Notes under the pieces: generated by a model
Databases searched by the model: none
Seen by the model: the letters and a program-made list of their open reading frames with translations, nothing else
Told to the model about the DNA's origin: nothing
Made by a program: the position numbers and the translations under genes
Part shown: positions 1 to 12,939 of the stretch, one piece after another
Layout of the letters: each line of letters starts with the position of its first letter
Position numbering within the stretch: the first letter of the stretch is position 1
Assembly (NCBI GenBank): GCA_034770075.1
Contig: CM068379.1
Coordinates: forward strand, 26,473,506-26,537,505
Direction: 5' to 3'
From: Aralia elata
Taxonomy: Eukaryota > Streptophyta > Magnoliopsida > Apiales > Araliaceae
Length of the DNA: 64,000 nt

Positions 1-52
1 TTTGAAATATACTTTTACACAGAAGGATCTGAACATACGACAGAGGAGATGA

Positions 53-1667
53 TTGGAATTAATAAAAGATTACGACTGCGAGATTTTATACCATCCGGGT
101 AAAGCGAACGTTGTGGCCGATGCCTTAAGCAGAAAGGGTCGGGAGAAACTGTTTATGTTAACCGCTCAGGAGGATCTAATTACAGCAATGGCGAAACTGG
201 AGTTGGAGGTGAAATATCTAGAGGAGTCTGACGAAAAATTATTTCAATTGGGAATCAGTTCAACTTTGGTAGATAAGGTTAAGGAAGCACAAATGCAGGA
301 CGAAGAATGTGAGAAAATTAGGAAACGAATATCTGGAGGTGACAAAGTAAAATTCAAAGTGGATAACGAGGGAGTATTAAGATTCGAGGGAAGAATTTGG
401 GTTCCATCAGTACAAGAGGTTAAGGAGGAAATTTTGAGCGAGGCTCATAATTCTAGATATTCGATTCATCCGGGTAGTACGAAGATGTACCAAGATCTCT
501 GATAGCATTTTTGGTGGCCGAATATGAAGAGAGACGTTGCCGATTGTGTACCCAAGTGTTTGACATGTCAGAAAGTTAAAGCAGAACATCAGAGGCCAAG
601 TGGGCTATTACAACCGTTAGAAATCCTAGAATGGAAATGGGAGCACATCACCATGGATTTCGTAGTAGGTCTCCCGACGACTCAGAAAGGTTTCGACGCA
701 GTATGGGTTATCGTAGATCGACTGACGAAATCAGCACATTTCTTACCGATCAAGATCAGATTCAATTTAGATCAGCTAGCGAAGTTGTACGTAAAAGAGA
801 TTGTTTCGAGGCACGGTGTTCCAATATCTATTGTCTCAGATAGGGATCCGCGCTTCACATCGAACTTCTGGAAACGACTACAGGAATGCATGGGAACGCA
901 GTTACGTATGAGTACGACATATCATCCACAGACCGACGGACAGAGCGAAAGAACGATTCAAACATTGGAAGATATGTTACGAGCTTGCATTATGGACTTC
1001 AAAGGAAATTGGGACGATCATCTACCATTGGTGGAATTTGCTTACAACAATAGTTACCACGCAAGTATTGGCATGCTGCCTTACAAAGCGTTGTACGGTA
1101 GAAAGTGTAGAACTCCAATATGTTGGGATGAAGTTGGCGAACGTCAATTGCTAGGACCAGAACTGGTGCAACAGACCGCAGAAATCGTCAAAGTGATCAG
1201 GACAAGATTGATAGTAGCTCAGGATAGACAGAAGAAATATGCCGATCAACATCGTAAGAATCGAGAGTTTGAGTCTGGTAGCTATGTTTCCATGGAAAAG
1301 GAAGATTCGTTTTGGTAAGAAGGGAAAACTAAGCCCGAGGTTCATTGGACCCTTTGAAGTGTTAAGACGAGTTGGTGAGGTCGCATATGAGGTAGCTTTA
1401 CCTCCAACATTAGAACACATCCACAATGTCTTCCATGTCTCGGTGTTACGACCATACAAACCCGACTACAAGTATGTTATCGAATACGAATCCCTGCAAG
1501 TTGAAAAAGATTTGTCTTACAAAGAAGAGCCTGTTCAGATAGTTGACAGGAAAGAGCAAGTGCTACGAAATAAAATTATACCTTCTGTCAAGGTGATCTG
1601 GAGGAACCACAACGCTGAAGAAGCTACGTGGGAACTCAAAGATCAGATGATGAAAAATTATCCATAA
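53..1667 (+). pseudogene. Chromovirus pol 3' end: RNase H end, integrase, chromodomain
   Basis: The reading starts in the RNase H tail (the HPGKANVVADALSRK-type end) and continues into integrase. The zinc-binding H-H-C-C pattern spans about 449-575, with the last two Cys in CLTCQ. The catalytic core shows MDFVVGLP, SDRDPRF and TDGQSERT, which supply the D, D and E. After the GPFEVL box the frame ends in a chromodomain (VIWRNHNAEEATWE), which in this family guides insertion to marked chromatin. The gene is dead. Two adjacent stops, TGA and TAG, lie at 500-505 inside the zinc-binding region. A small deletion near 1288 shifts the frame between the core and the GPF box, so the C-terminus is read in another frame (1239-1667). 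Both stops look like C-to-T changes in Arg or Gln codons. Confidence 0.88.
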
Positions 1668-1775
1668 CTATTTGCTTAATCTATGTGTACCGATTCTGGG
1701 GACAAAATCTTTGCAAGGAGGGAATAATGTAACGGGACGAATTAATTGAGTCGTGCTTCTGGGGACAGAATCCTT

Positions 1776-1790
1776 TTAAAGGGGGAAAGA
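1776..1790 (+). other. Polypurine tract of the chromovirus
   Basis: The purine run AAAGGGGGAAAGA lies directly before the LTR start TGTGAC, where plus-strand synthesis is primed. A second, similar box (TTCTGGGGACAAAATC followed by AAGGAGGGAATAATGTAAC) lies about 65 bp upstream at 1692-1731. Confidence 0.75.
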
Positions 1791-4591
1791 TGTGACAAAC
1801 GAGAATTTTGTAACTTAATTTAAATATTTATTGATTAAATAAATATTTTCGACGATTTGATTATTGAATTAATTGATTAATTGATGAATTTGTGGTAGAT
1901 TAATTTAATTATATGTGTTACATTAATTAAATTTGATGTGAAGAATTTTTATATTCAAAGTATGTGTTTAATTGAGTTTATTTGATTAAATGCATTATTT
2001 ACGTAAATATAATATTATTTCTAATTAATTTAATTATTAATTAGAGATTTAATAATTTGTCATTGTTAATAAAGGAAAATTTTATTTACGTGACTATGTG
2101 ATTTAATGTAGAATTATTCTATTTTATTTAATTGATTTAAATGAGATTATTTAATTGATTAAATACATTAAACTATATAATAAGTAAGTTATTAAAATAA
2201 ACTAGAAGGAAGGATAAAAGGAGCAAGCCAAACGAGGCATTAATGGAGGTTAGAGTCAGTTAACCCATTATGGGATTAACTAACTACCATACTTTGTATT
2301 TAATTAATACGTTAATTCCATCATCAGTTTTAGAAACCAAGTCAGAGAGAAAATTGAGAGAGAATTGGAGTTGTAGAAGAAATTGGAAGAATTGTAGAAT
2401 TTCTCATCATTCCTTAGCATTCTAAGTTATTAATCGAAGGTAATTCTTCTAACTAAGTATAATTTACGTTTTAAATTCTTCCATGAAAGTAGTCTGTAAG
2501 TTTTCTGATAATGAAGCTTCATGTGTAATTGATTGTAAATTATTTATAATTATTTAAATGCATGTATAATTTACTGTATGATGTTTATAAATTGTTTAAT
2601 TGGATTAATTTATGGGATTACGCCTTTAATTGGAAGTTCTGAAAATTACAGAGTAGTTACATATGAATATGAACTGTATGTATGAAATTGGGGTCTGTAT
2701 TGCTAGTTAATCGGTTAAATTAATAATTTATTTTGTTTATGCATGTAAAAATGAAGGAAACAAGATTTAAACGGATTAATTTGGTGTTATAACGAACCTA
2801 TTATGTGTGATTTCATGGAATTTGAAGAAACTTTGATAAAATAACAGAAACCTCAAATTTTGATTCTTAGATTCATGGTTTATACGATTTAAGTTGTTAG
2901 AATCATGCTAGAAGGCTTGAGTAACGATTATATATGAAGTATAGTATTTGGGTATGTTTAATTTGATGTAAGAATAAGAAGATTAGAAATTTTTGGCCTG
3001 TTTCTGTGTTCTTCGCGAACTGCAGGAACTGAGTTTCGAGACCACCGCCTCGGCGGTGGAATTACTCTAGAAATGCCGCCCCATCGGTGTCACCGCCCCG
3101 GCGGTGCAATTGAACTAACTTTGTCGCCCCGGCGATGACCCCACCCCAGCGACAAAATTGAACTAGAATTCCCGCCCCGGCGACGATTTGTAAAGGAAAC
3201 CACCGTCCCGGCGGTTGAACAAAAAAAAAGTAAAAAGAAGGGAGTAAAAATTTTATTCTTTCTTTGTGGTCATGTTATGATATCGTAGACATATCTAAAG
3301 CTTAGACTAATGTATGAAATGAATGTTAAGATACGGTGATGGGTGGTAAGCATATACCCATTGATTGTTCGGTGTCAACTGAGATATTAAAATGAAAATT
3401 GGATGAGAATGAATCCTGAAGTGTTTATAATATTGTAACTAATTATTGTTACTGTTTTATAAACGGAATGTATAGGTTGATTAAAGAACGTGAATTTTAA
3501 TTTGTAATCTACGCACGAGGCAAGTATCTTATCCTTACTTTTACGTTTACGTAAGTTTTCTACCTTGATCTATTATTTAGTTGAAAGCAAGCTACCTAAT
3601 ACTACCTTGATTTCAATTACGCAAGTTCCTAAATTTCATTATCTTAGAATGCAAACTTCATAATGCTATTACTTACTTGAGCAAGTTATTATTCCTATTC
3701 CATTTAGTTTCATGGATTCAATGAGAAGTTCTAATTTCCTTTTTGTAATACTTCAGTTATACAGAATTTACCCAATTGTACCTTTTGCGAGATTTAGTCT
3801 TTGATTCTCAAATATTAATTACATTTTTATTGAACCTTGATTGACTAGCGAACCCTTATTGATTTGACTAGTCTATAGTTGATGAGCGTTCTAAATTCTA
3901 AAAACGTTATTGAAATAAATCCAAACCAAACTTCCTTTGGTGCGGACTCCGATATAAAACTAAGATGAACAACCCTTATACAGGGGATTTTATTTACGCG
4001 TTAGCGTTAAAATATTGTGCACATACATGGTATAAAGAGCTGATCCCCCTGAGTACGAGAAGTAAGGTCCATATAATCTTACGACTGTTAAAGGTTTAAG
4101 GTAGAAATACTGATAACCTGGGACATAGTTCGTGGTCTTAAGACCCTCAGATGTTCTTTTGAATCTTGTCTTATAATCTTGACTCAAAAGCTGAATCTTC
4201 GATTATTCAATATTCGTTGATTATTTCGCATGTTATTATTATTGTTGTTGTTGTACTTGCTGGGCAATCATTACTCACCCTTGCATAATAACATTGCAGC
4301 TAAAGTAGAAAAAGTTGATGAGCCATCCACTAGTAAGGGCAAAGACAAAGCAAACAAGTGATGAAGACTTGTTATATTTGTTTATATGATGTTTATGTAA
4401 TAGACTTAATTATGTTAGATGACCTGGGATTTATTTATTAAACATGTTGTAACCCTTTAATGGGACATTTCTATTTTAATTAATAGTTTTCCTTTATATA
4501 TGAATGGGTAGTTAGATGTGATGTGATATATATTTGGATAATGAACACCAAATCCTGAGAAAATAAAGTACCCGAATTTGGGTGTGTCACA
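1791..4591 (+). repeat. 3' LTR of the chromovirus
   Basis: The LTR is about 2801 bp, opening with TGTGAC after the polypurine tract and closing with GTGTCACA. It is AT-rich except for a GC-rich repeat cluster at 3040-3215. No long reading frame is present. A related LTR lies antisense at the right end of the window (61467-64000): the termini and the accompanying CACCAAATCC-type motif match in reverse complement. Confidence 0.85.
3040..3215 (+). repeat. GC-rich palindromic repeat cluster inside the LTR
   Basis: Six or seven imperfect copies of a near-palindromic box of the type CCGCCCCGGCGG occur at about 3045, 3076, 3093, 3125, 3172 and 3203. They stand out sharply from the AT-rich LTR around them. 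The function is unknown; a cis-regulatory or methylation-related role is only a guess. Confidence 0.7.
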
Positions 4592-5421
4592 GATTGCTAC
4601 TCTTAGAAAGTGGCACGATGATGCATAGTTGGCTCAATACATCATGCTCGCATCCATGAGTAACGAGCTTCAGTGTCAGCATGAAACTATGGATGCTCCT
4701 ACTATACTCCTACATCTTTAAGGAGTTGAATGGTGAGGAAAGTAGGACTATTAGATTTCAGATATCTAAGGAGCTCTTCCGATCTAGAATGACCAATGGC
4801 GCTACAGTACAGACACATATTCTCAAAATGCTCAATCTGATTGAACAATTGGGACTACTGAGTTTTGTAATGGATGGAGAGTTGATTTAAGATTTGATTT
4901 TGTAATCATTTATGGACTCTTTCTCACAATTTGTTATAAATTTTCACATGAACAAGCTATATGTCAGCCTGCCTGAGTTGCTTAAACATGTTGAAAACTG
5001 TAAAGAGTCACTTTCCAACCAAGAAAGACCAAGTCTTACTGGTAGATGATTCTTCCAGGAAGCGAAAAAGGGCCAAAGGATCTTCTGAAAAGAAGAACAA
5101 TTCAAAGAAGGTATAAGGAAAGACAAAAATAAAGGACAATAAGAACAAAACTGATGCGGATAGCAAAAGAGTTTACTTCCAATGCAATAAGCTTAGACAC
5201 TGGAAAGAAACTGCAAGGAGTATCTTGCAGAGGCTAACCAGAAGAAGCTTAGTGAAGCTTCGGTTGCAGATACAAGTTTGTTCATGATGAAATAAATCTT
5301 TCTGTAAGTCAAGTTTCTACTTGGGTATTGGATACCGGCTGTAGTTCTCACATATGCAATTCAATGCAGAGAACAAGTAGAAGTAGAAGGCTAAACAAAG
5401 AGGAAGTAATCTTACGTATGG
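4592..5421 (+). pseudogene. Copia B gag and protease fragment
   Basis: Degenerate Ty1/copia gag (UBN2-type) is readable at 4681-4890 and beyond, matching the intact gag of copia A at 36126-36730. A Lys-rich stretch and a degraded zinc-knuckle region follow. The protease active-site segment is clear at 5328-5400 (LDTGCSSHICN). Many stops and shifts make it non-functional. The left edge is cut by the chromovirus. The right edge is cut at 5421 by a gypsy LTR, with TATGG at 5417-5421 and again at 29422-29426. The coding continues at 29422. Confidence 0.85.
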
Positions 5422-6871
5422 TGATGAGTGGTTTTTATACCTACGAATCGGGTACTGTCAACTTAATGATTTTGTATGTTATTAGCTTGTTTATGTTCAT
5501 TTTTATATGTTTTATTGTATTTTGTAGGAAGAGGCAAAAATGGCCACTTCTGGGCTAAAAAGGGTAAAATGGTCATTTTGCGTCAAAGTGGCGTGCGACA
5601 TCGAGTAGCGGGCAGCTACGCAGCATCAGCAGTAGCAACAAACCAGGCAGTAGCACACCAGCAACAGCATCAGTAGCTGCTGCAGAATCAAATTTCCAGT
5701 ACCGGCGCTGCAACACTGGTGTTAGCGTTGTTTTGGGCGCCGCAGCGCCACTTTGCAGTTGCTCGAGGAGATTCAGGTGTCGCAACGCCAATTTAAGGGC
5801 AAATCTCGGTGCCACAACGCAAGCCCAAAATGCAGGCATCTATGAGGCAGTGCTGCAACGCCATTCACAGCACAAATCCCTGTGCCACAGCGCCGGGTCG
5901 GGATTTTAGCCAGATCTGAGCTTTTAAAACCAAAACTTAATGCCCATTAATAAAAAAAATCATCAGACCAGCAGCCACAAAAATAAGAGAGGGAGAGAGA
6001 GAAGGCGGCAGAGCAAAGGAAGGGAGGCCATGACCTTTGGCCATGGTTCTTCAAGGGCTTCATGTGAGGTGCTCTAATGGATTCTAGCAACATAGGGAAG
6101 CCACTCTTGTATTTCTTTTCCTCCATGTAATTAGTATTATTGGATCTATGAATGTAATGAAACCCATTTGCCCAATTTTTATCAAATATCTTATCCTTTT
6201 GATTGGCACCATATGAATTGGATCAATATATTTTATGCTTAATGTTTAATTGCTAAGGAATTAGTAGTTAACTTGGTAATCTTTATGAAATTGGGAAATG
6301 GAATATTGATTGAGACTATGAATATATTGACATATGATTATGTTTATTCTGCATGTGTTGGGATGCATAATTTGTGTATAGGATAGGAATATACTTATAC
6401 ACCACGTGTAGCCAAATTGAGAATTTAATCTTAATGACTTCCTTCCGTGAGAGTTTATTCGTTTGAGGAGTGATTTACGGCGCTTTTGTGACATGTGCCT
6501 TGTGATTGTTCTTAGAATTGAATGACTTGCTAGTATATAGGATAGGAATATACCTATGTGCCGCAAAGGGTGATAGTCATATGACCTCGGAAGAGGCGTA
6601 TGAATACTTAGGTTTCTCGGTTGACAAATCATCGTGACCGTATAATCAATTAGAGGGTTAGGAGATTTAAATGAAGTATTGGGGGATATTGTGTTCTTAG
6701 ATCGTTATCTATCTATTTATGTTATTTCTTTTTGTTAATTAGTTTAATTATAATTCATATCTTCTATTGTTTAAATAAGATCGAAAAGATATAAAGTTAG
6801 TACTTGGTTAAGCATTAGAGATAACTCCTCGTGGGATCAACTTTTACTTACACTTTATTACTTGTTGACCG
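5422..6871 (+). repeat. Lone gypsy-type LTR, left segment
   Basis: The LTR opens with TGATGAGTGG and is flanked on the left by TATGG. It is interrupted at 6872 by copia C and ends at 29421 with CGACCAACA, followed by the second TATGG. Its total length is about 1490 bp. The near-terminal box CTCCTCGTGGGATC resembles the ends of Athila/Tat-group LTRs, but no internal coding sequence is present to prove the family. One LTR between direct 5-bp repeats is the expected product of LTR-LTR recombination, that is, a solo LTR. A weak Tat/Athila label is all I can support. Confidence 0.75.
5700..5895 (+). repeat. GC-rich repeated boxes in the lone LTR
   Basis: About six copies of a box like GTGCCGCAACGCC are spread over 200 bp, near 5702, 5738, 5777, 5810, 5870 and 5882. 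Several contain the palindromic core GGCGCC. The cluster interrupts otherwise AT-rich LTR sequence. Confidence 0.6.
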
Positions 6872-8681
6872 TGTTAGGTTTGTATAACGCGAACATGCAA
6901 TCAAATTACATAAATAAAGCGGAAGCACGATAAAATCAGATTTTAAAATTTTATACAAACCATCACCATAATCTTTCTTTATGCACAATTATTAATTAAA
7001 CGAAAGAGATGGAGAATAAAAATTATACCCTTGTAGAATTCTAGCTTCCTCAGGTACAAGTTCACCTCCAATTTCTTCGCATTCTCCTTGAATTCCACCG
7101 ATTAAAATTCCTTCCTTTGATCAATGTTAGCCACTCAAGTGTTTGGCCTCTAGAGATGATCCACCAAGGAATAATATCTATTCAAGAATATGGATATTGG
7201 CAAAACCCTAGTTTCTCTCTCTATAGAAATTGTAAGTACTCTCCACAATTCTACTGTAAGAGTGTGTAACCCTAATCTATGATAAGACTTCTCGTATTTA
7301 TAGATGTAAGAAAACCCTTCTCTAAACTATTTAGGATTAGGTTTCTATTCTAATTAAACTCCTTTAATTAAATTAAACTCCTTTAATTAAATTAAACTCC
7401 TAATCTAATTAGGAATTCATAAGAGAGTACTTCTATTAATTAATTCTCAATCCCTATTAGGAATTAAATAATAGTAATAATAATAATAAGACTCCTCTTA
7501 TTAATTTATATTTAATATTTTCAAAACATTAAATAATAAATATTAAGCTATTTAATTTATTCTATCTCCATAGATTAAATTAAATACACTTAACTTATTA
7601 TTACAATTATGTCATTTACTTCTTAAATAAATATTTTTCTTTTGCGGTGTGACCATTTAGGTTCTCCATATTAAACCGGTTGTGAATAAATCAATTAGAA
7701 CAATTCTAATCTTATTTAAATAAATAAATTTAACTATTTAATTTATTTAAATAAATAATATTTATTCTACAATAAGGGTAAGCCCCCTTAGCGATCAACG
7801 ACTTTCCAGATAATATAGATTTTAACATTAATCACAAAAGAACTTTTCAGTGAATAGTTACCATACAATTCAATCCTTCTACCATACAATGTCCCAATTA
7901 AATATAAGACATGGAATTACTGTCAAGTCTTATTTTATTTAATTATATGTATTTCGATTCTCAAATGCACAACTCTGATTAATGCTAATTAGAAACTCCT
8001 TTCTAATTTCATTTTGCTTTGGCCAAAGACTTCTGAGTTGTCATTTATCAAATCACATAGGACATTCACTCCTTTTACTAGAAGTGGTAGATTCTTTGTT
8101 GACCATTCACCTATCTCCATGTATAACTTATTATACCCAATCATACCCTTTGATATACCCTGAAGGTTTTAAGGGACATGTCAAAGTATAACCCATCATA
8201 CACAAGATACTATGATGATCTCAAGTCTAAGGATCACTTGTACTACTATCACTAGAGGAATTTCTATTGACAGGCGAGTAAAACTTCAGTAGGTATTCCT
8301 TAGCAAGCCACGTTCAGTGAACTTATTCTCCAATAAGCACCTACATACTTGCTTTAGTGTCTCCACACAAATGATTATAAGATCAATCATCATGTTCCTA
8401 AGAGCAAATAACATATGTACTAATCTATCCGGATTCACTAATCCCCTTTTAGTAATCTAACGATTAGGAACAATTTTAGTTTGTGAGGTATCTAGAATTT
8501 AGATCTCATTAGCATGATCACCATATTGATTCTAAAATCATTACTCAAAACTATGGGTTTATCACATTTTATATAACAGCATAATGTAGATAAAGTAAAA
8601 TGCCTTTAATAAACGAATAAGATTACAAAGTATATGCTACATCATATCAAATATGATTGGCTTGTTTGCATACTACTTTCA
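6872..8681 (-). repeat. 3' LTR of copia C
   Basis: On the + strand it reads TGTTAGGTTTGTATA to TACTACTTTCA; the element runs on the minus strand. It is homologous to the LTRs at 27573, 31737 and 57853. It contains a triplicated TTTAATTAAATTAAACTCC-type stretch near 7370 that the 5' LTR has only once, and a short (TAA)n run near 7470. Confidence 0.9.
7295..7302 (-). promoter_or_regulatory. TATA box in copia C 3' LTR
   Basis: TATAAATA occurs on the minus strand in the context CATCTATAAATAC. The same position holds TATAAATA in the LTRs of copia B (33105) and copia A (59243). Conservation across copies supports it as the LTR promoter; the start of transcription is inferred about 30 bases further on. 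Confidence 0.6.
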
Positions 8682-8689
8682 ATCTCTCA

Positions 8690-11600
8690 CTTGCACCAAA
8701 GCCAATCGCCATGGTATCTAATACCCTTCTTCTCTAAGTGACGATCATTCTGCTGTTGGATAAAGCTTTAGTAAAAGGATATGCAATGTTGTTCTTGAGA
8801 GTCCACTATCTCTATAGTGACCTTTTCTTCTTTCAATGATTCTTCTAATCAAATGAAAGTGCTGCAACATATGTTTGAATCCAAGATGAGACTTAGGAAC
8901 TATTTCTAGTCCTATAATGAACTGTTCATCCAAACAATCAACTTGTAGCTTCATTTATAGCTATATACTTTATCTTTCTCACTAAACCAACAACTCTTTG
9001 ATGTTTGGAACCTTTCCAATTCACTACACCACCATTCAAGGTAACGATTTACCCTAAAGTGGATTTGTTATCGTCTTGGTCAGTCTGAAAAACTTGAGTC
9101 TGTTTAACCCTCTAGTTTTAATTCAGACCTACCATGACTCATGATCACATCTTCAGTACCGGTTAAGTACTTAAAGATGTTTATCACTATCTTACAGTGA
9201 TCTTCTCCCAAATATGACTGATCAACATCAGGCCTTGTATATTCATTGCATACATGATAGTAACTCAAGCGATCTCTTTTTTATTGAGGACAATTTAAAG
9301 AGATACACTCCATGGCTCATCATCATGAGACCTCTCTTGGAGTTTGCCATACTAAATGCCTTTAGCATCGAATGAATATACATTCCTTGGATTAAGCCGA
9401 GCACCCTTTTAAATCTGTCTATATAGATTTATATCCCCAATTTATAGGATGCTCCTTCCAAGTTATTCATGGAGGAATGTTTAGATAATTTTATCTTTAC
9501 TGATTGTAGCATTGGTGTGTCATTCCCTGTCTGTAGTATATCAATATATAATACTAGGAATGTCACAGTGCTCCCACTGACCCTTTTGTACACACTAGGT
9601 TCATTCTAGTTTTTGATAAAATAAAACTCTTTTGATTGTCTCATCAAAACGAATGTTCTATCTTTGAGAAGCTTGCTTTAATCCATAAATGGATCATTGT
9701 AGCTTACATACACGATTTGCTTCAACCTTTGAAACAAATTTCTCTGGCTGTATCATACATACATTCTCCTCAAGTCTTCATTGAGGAAGGACGTCTCCAC
9801 GTCCATTTGCCAGATTTAGTAATATTAAGCTGCAATCGCAAGTAAAACCCAAATGGACTTGAGCATTACCCGTTAATAAGGTTTTATCACAGTCAATTCC
9901 TTGACTTGATTTTAAACCTTTCAAACAGGTATGGTCTTATAGGTCTCCACCTTGCCATTTGCCCCAGTCTTTCTCTTAAAGACCCATATACAACCTCTAG
10001 GCACTATGCCTTTCGGTGGAGTAACCAAAGTCTATACTTGGTTCTCATACATGGAGTCCATTTCGGATTTCATGGCCATCTGCCATTTCTCTGAGTGTCT
10101 ACTACTCATAGCCTCATCGTATATAACTGGATCATCATCATCTATGATGCGTACCTCATTATCATCCTCTATGATGAATCCATACCTTCTAGGTATCTTC
10201 GGTACTCTTCCATATTTACGATTCGGTTGTGGTACAATAGGTCTACCTGCAGATTCCTCGATTTGACTCAAAATGCTTTGTGGTTCTTGAACTCCTTCAA
10301 GATCTATTATCCTCCCACTAAATCCTTCAATGATAAGCACCTTTATCCAAGAAGGCAGCATGTAGGATTATAGTAATAATATCCTAAACCCTTTTTAGGA
10401 TATCCCACAAATCTGCACTTATCAGATTTTGTCCCAAACTTATCTTTTGAAATATTTTCACATAAGTTGGACAACTCCTTATCTTAACACACTTAAGATT
10501 AGGAATCCTCCCTATCCATAACTTTTATAGAGTCTTGGGGCCGAGTTTTGAGGTTACCTTATTTTATAGATATCAGCCGTTTCTAGGGCATAACCCCAGA
10601 TTGATATTGGAATATCGGTAAAAAATTATTATGGACCGCACCATATCCAACAAGGTACAATTGCTCCTTTTAAATACACTAATCAATTATTGTGTATCAT
10701 AAAACGTCGTCCATTATGAGAAAATACCATTTTGAGATGATCTAGAAACTCATTGTACAAGTATTCCTTCTTCGATCTGATCAAAGAATCTTAATACTTT
10801 GTCATTTGTTTCACTTCTGAATTCTTTGAACCTTTCAAATGATTCAGACTTATATTTCATCAAATACACATATTCAACTCTTTGAATGATCATCTCCTTT
10901 TTCTTTTTACTAGTTTGTTCAATTTACAAAATTATTTTCATATAAGTCAAGTATACAACATCCATTAACTAATCTTCCAGCTTCAAACAAAATATATCAT
11001 TATAAATAGAACAACAATTGTTCTTAAATATAATATCAGAATCTTCCTTGTCCAAGAACGCAAGTAATAATGTTTCTAAAGAGAACTGGAACATAATAAC
11101 AACTTATTAACTTAATAGACTTGCCTGCAGGCAACGTTAAACTATAAGTTCCTACGGCTAATGTAGCAACCATTGCTCCATTCCCATACATAAGATTACT
11201 TACTTTTTGTTTAGCTTTCTACTTCTGCTTGTTCTCTGCATTGGATTGCATACGTGAGAACTATAACCGGTATCCAATACCCAAGTAGAACCTTGACTTA
11301 TAAAAAGATTTATTTCAATTATGAACAAACTTATATCTGTAACCGAAGCTTCACTAAAGCTTCTTCTGGTTAGCCTCTGCAAGATTCTCCTTACAGTTTC
11401 CTTTCCAGTGTCCAGGCTTATTGTAGTGGAAGCAAACTCCTTTGCTATCCGCATCAGTTTTGTTCTTATTATCCTTTGTTTTTGCCTTTCCTTATACCTT
11501 CTTTGAATTATTTTTCTTTTCAAAAGATCCTTTGGCCCCTACCAGTAAGACTTGGTCTTTCTTGGTTAAAAAATGACTCTCTACAGTTTTCAACATGTTT

Positions 11601-12060
11601 AAGCAACTCAGGCAGGCTGACATATACCTTATTCATGTGGAAATTCACAATAAATTGTGAGAAAGAGTCCGGACGTGATTGCAAGATCAAATCTTGGATC
11701 AACTCTCCATCCATGACAAAACCCTGTTGTCCTAATTGTTCAATCGAATTGATCATTTTAAGGATATTTGTCTATACTGTAGTGTCATTGGTCGTTCTAG
11801 ATCAGAAGAGCTCCTTAGATATCTTATATCTAGTAGTCCTACTTTTCTTACCATTCAACTCCTTGAAGGTGCAAGAGTATAATAGGAGCATCCATAATTT
11901 CATACTGACGTTGAAGCTCGTTACTCATAGATGCGAGCATGATACATTGAGCTAACTGTGCATCATCTTGCCACTTTCTAAAAGTAGCAATCTCTTCCTC
12001 AGAGGCATTGTCTGCAACCATTGCAGGGATAGGCATATTAAGGATATAAGATAACTTTTT
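8690..12060 (-). pseudogene. Copia C gag-pol, decayed and internally deleted
   Basis: Read on the minus strand from about 12060. Gag (UBN2-type) lies at 12036-11520. The protease segment lies at 11310-11200, with LDTGYSSHVCN (the usual Cys is Tyr here). Fragments of integrase follow near 10950-10370. Then come the acidic linker and start of reverse transcriptase at 10361-10032 (GFIIEDDNEVRIIDDDDP), RT remnants to about 9480, and the RNase H end at 8954-8700. Stops and shifts are everywhere. An in-frame 273-bp deletion, at ATCATC 10889-10894 on the + strand, removes the pre-integrase zinc finger and the first catalytic Asp of integrase. Copia B has the same deletion at 29716-29721; copia A does not. 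Confidence 0.85.
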
Positions 12061-12791
12061 CAGCCTTGAGAACTATTCTCAGATTCCTTAACCAGTCCGT
12101 GTAATTCAGTCCGGTTAATTAGCATCTAATATGCTCCGCAGTGATAGTAAATTAGACACTTTAAAATTCTGTAAATGAATTAACAATATTTTAGCATACA
12201 TTCATTTTATTAATTACCAAAATAAATTAGGTCTTTATTTAAATTGGTATCTCCCACTATTGTCATCAAACTATATTACCCTCATTATATAGTTCGGCAA
12301 TTCTAATTAAAGATTTGTTAGTAAGACTAAGGATCCCATTTCAAATGTATATAGCCTTGTGGTGACACAACAAATGATATATAAATAAATAGGTAGACAA
12401 CTATTGTCAATTACATCACTATGTAACTCCTTGTATTTTGCCTCTTAGATTATTTTGATCAAGTGGTGACACATCCGAATCAAAATTATCCAAGTTAAGT
12501 CCATCCTAGCACTTCCATATATGTGAAGAGAAAAATACTGTCCTTGTGGTGACACAACAAAACAGTAATGTTCAATTCCTTAATAAGCATCAAATGTGAT
12601 AAGGCAACATCTTAAATATTTAGTACTTGCCTTGTGGTGACACAACAAACTCATATTAAATATTTAATACTCTATTGTTTTACCATGCTACAAGGCGACG
12701 TTCGATATTCTAAATATCTTTGAACGCTTAGGACTTAATATAATTTCTTTGAGGGATTTGTATTTATTAGTCTCATCTTGTTTAGCGTGCA

Positions 12792-12849
<58 letters not shown>

Positions 12850-12888
12850 AAATACGCATCATATTCTTTAACATGCGAAGTATGTTGG

Positions 12889-12939
<51 letters not shown>

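Larger units (their letters stand above)
1..4591 (+). mobile_element. Ty3/gypsy chromovirus (Tekay-like), 3' part
   Basis: This is the 3' end of a chromovirus: end of RNase H, integrase, chromodomain, polypurine tract and a 2.8-kb LTR. The 5' part lies left of the window. The right edge ends in TGTGTCACA at 4591. The next bases, from 4592, are copia gag sequence that aligns with 36126 onward in copia A, so the element was inserted into a copia gag gene. The expected 5-bp duplication would be GATTG (4592-4596), but the left copy is outside the window. The Tekay clade is inferred from the chromodomain, the polypurine-tract context and the LTR length; Ty3/gypsy membership is secure. Confidence 0.88.

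Noticed and set aside
7982..8191. 69-residue frame repeated at 28675 and antisense at 58366
   Set aside because: It is a chance open stretch of the copia LTR, retained because the LTRs are homologous.
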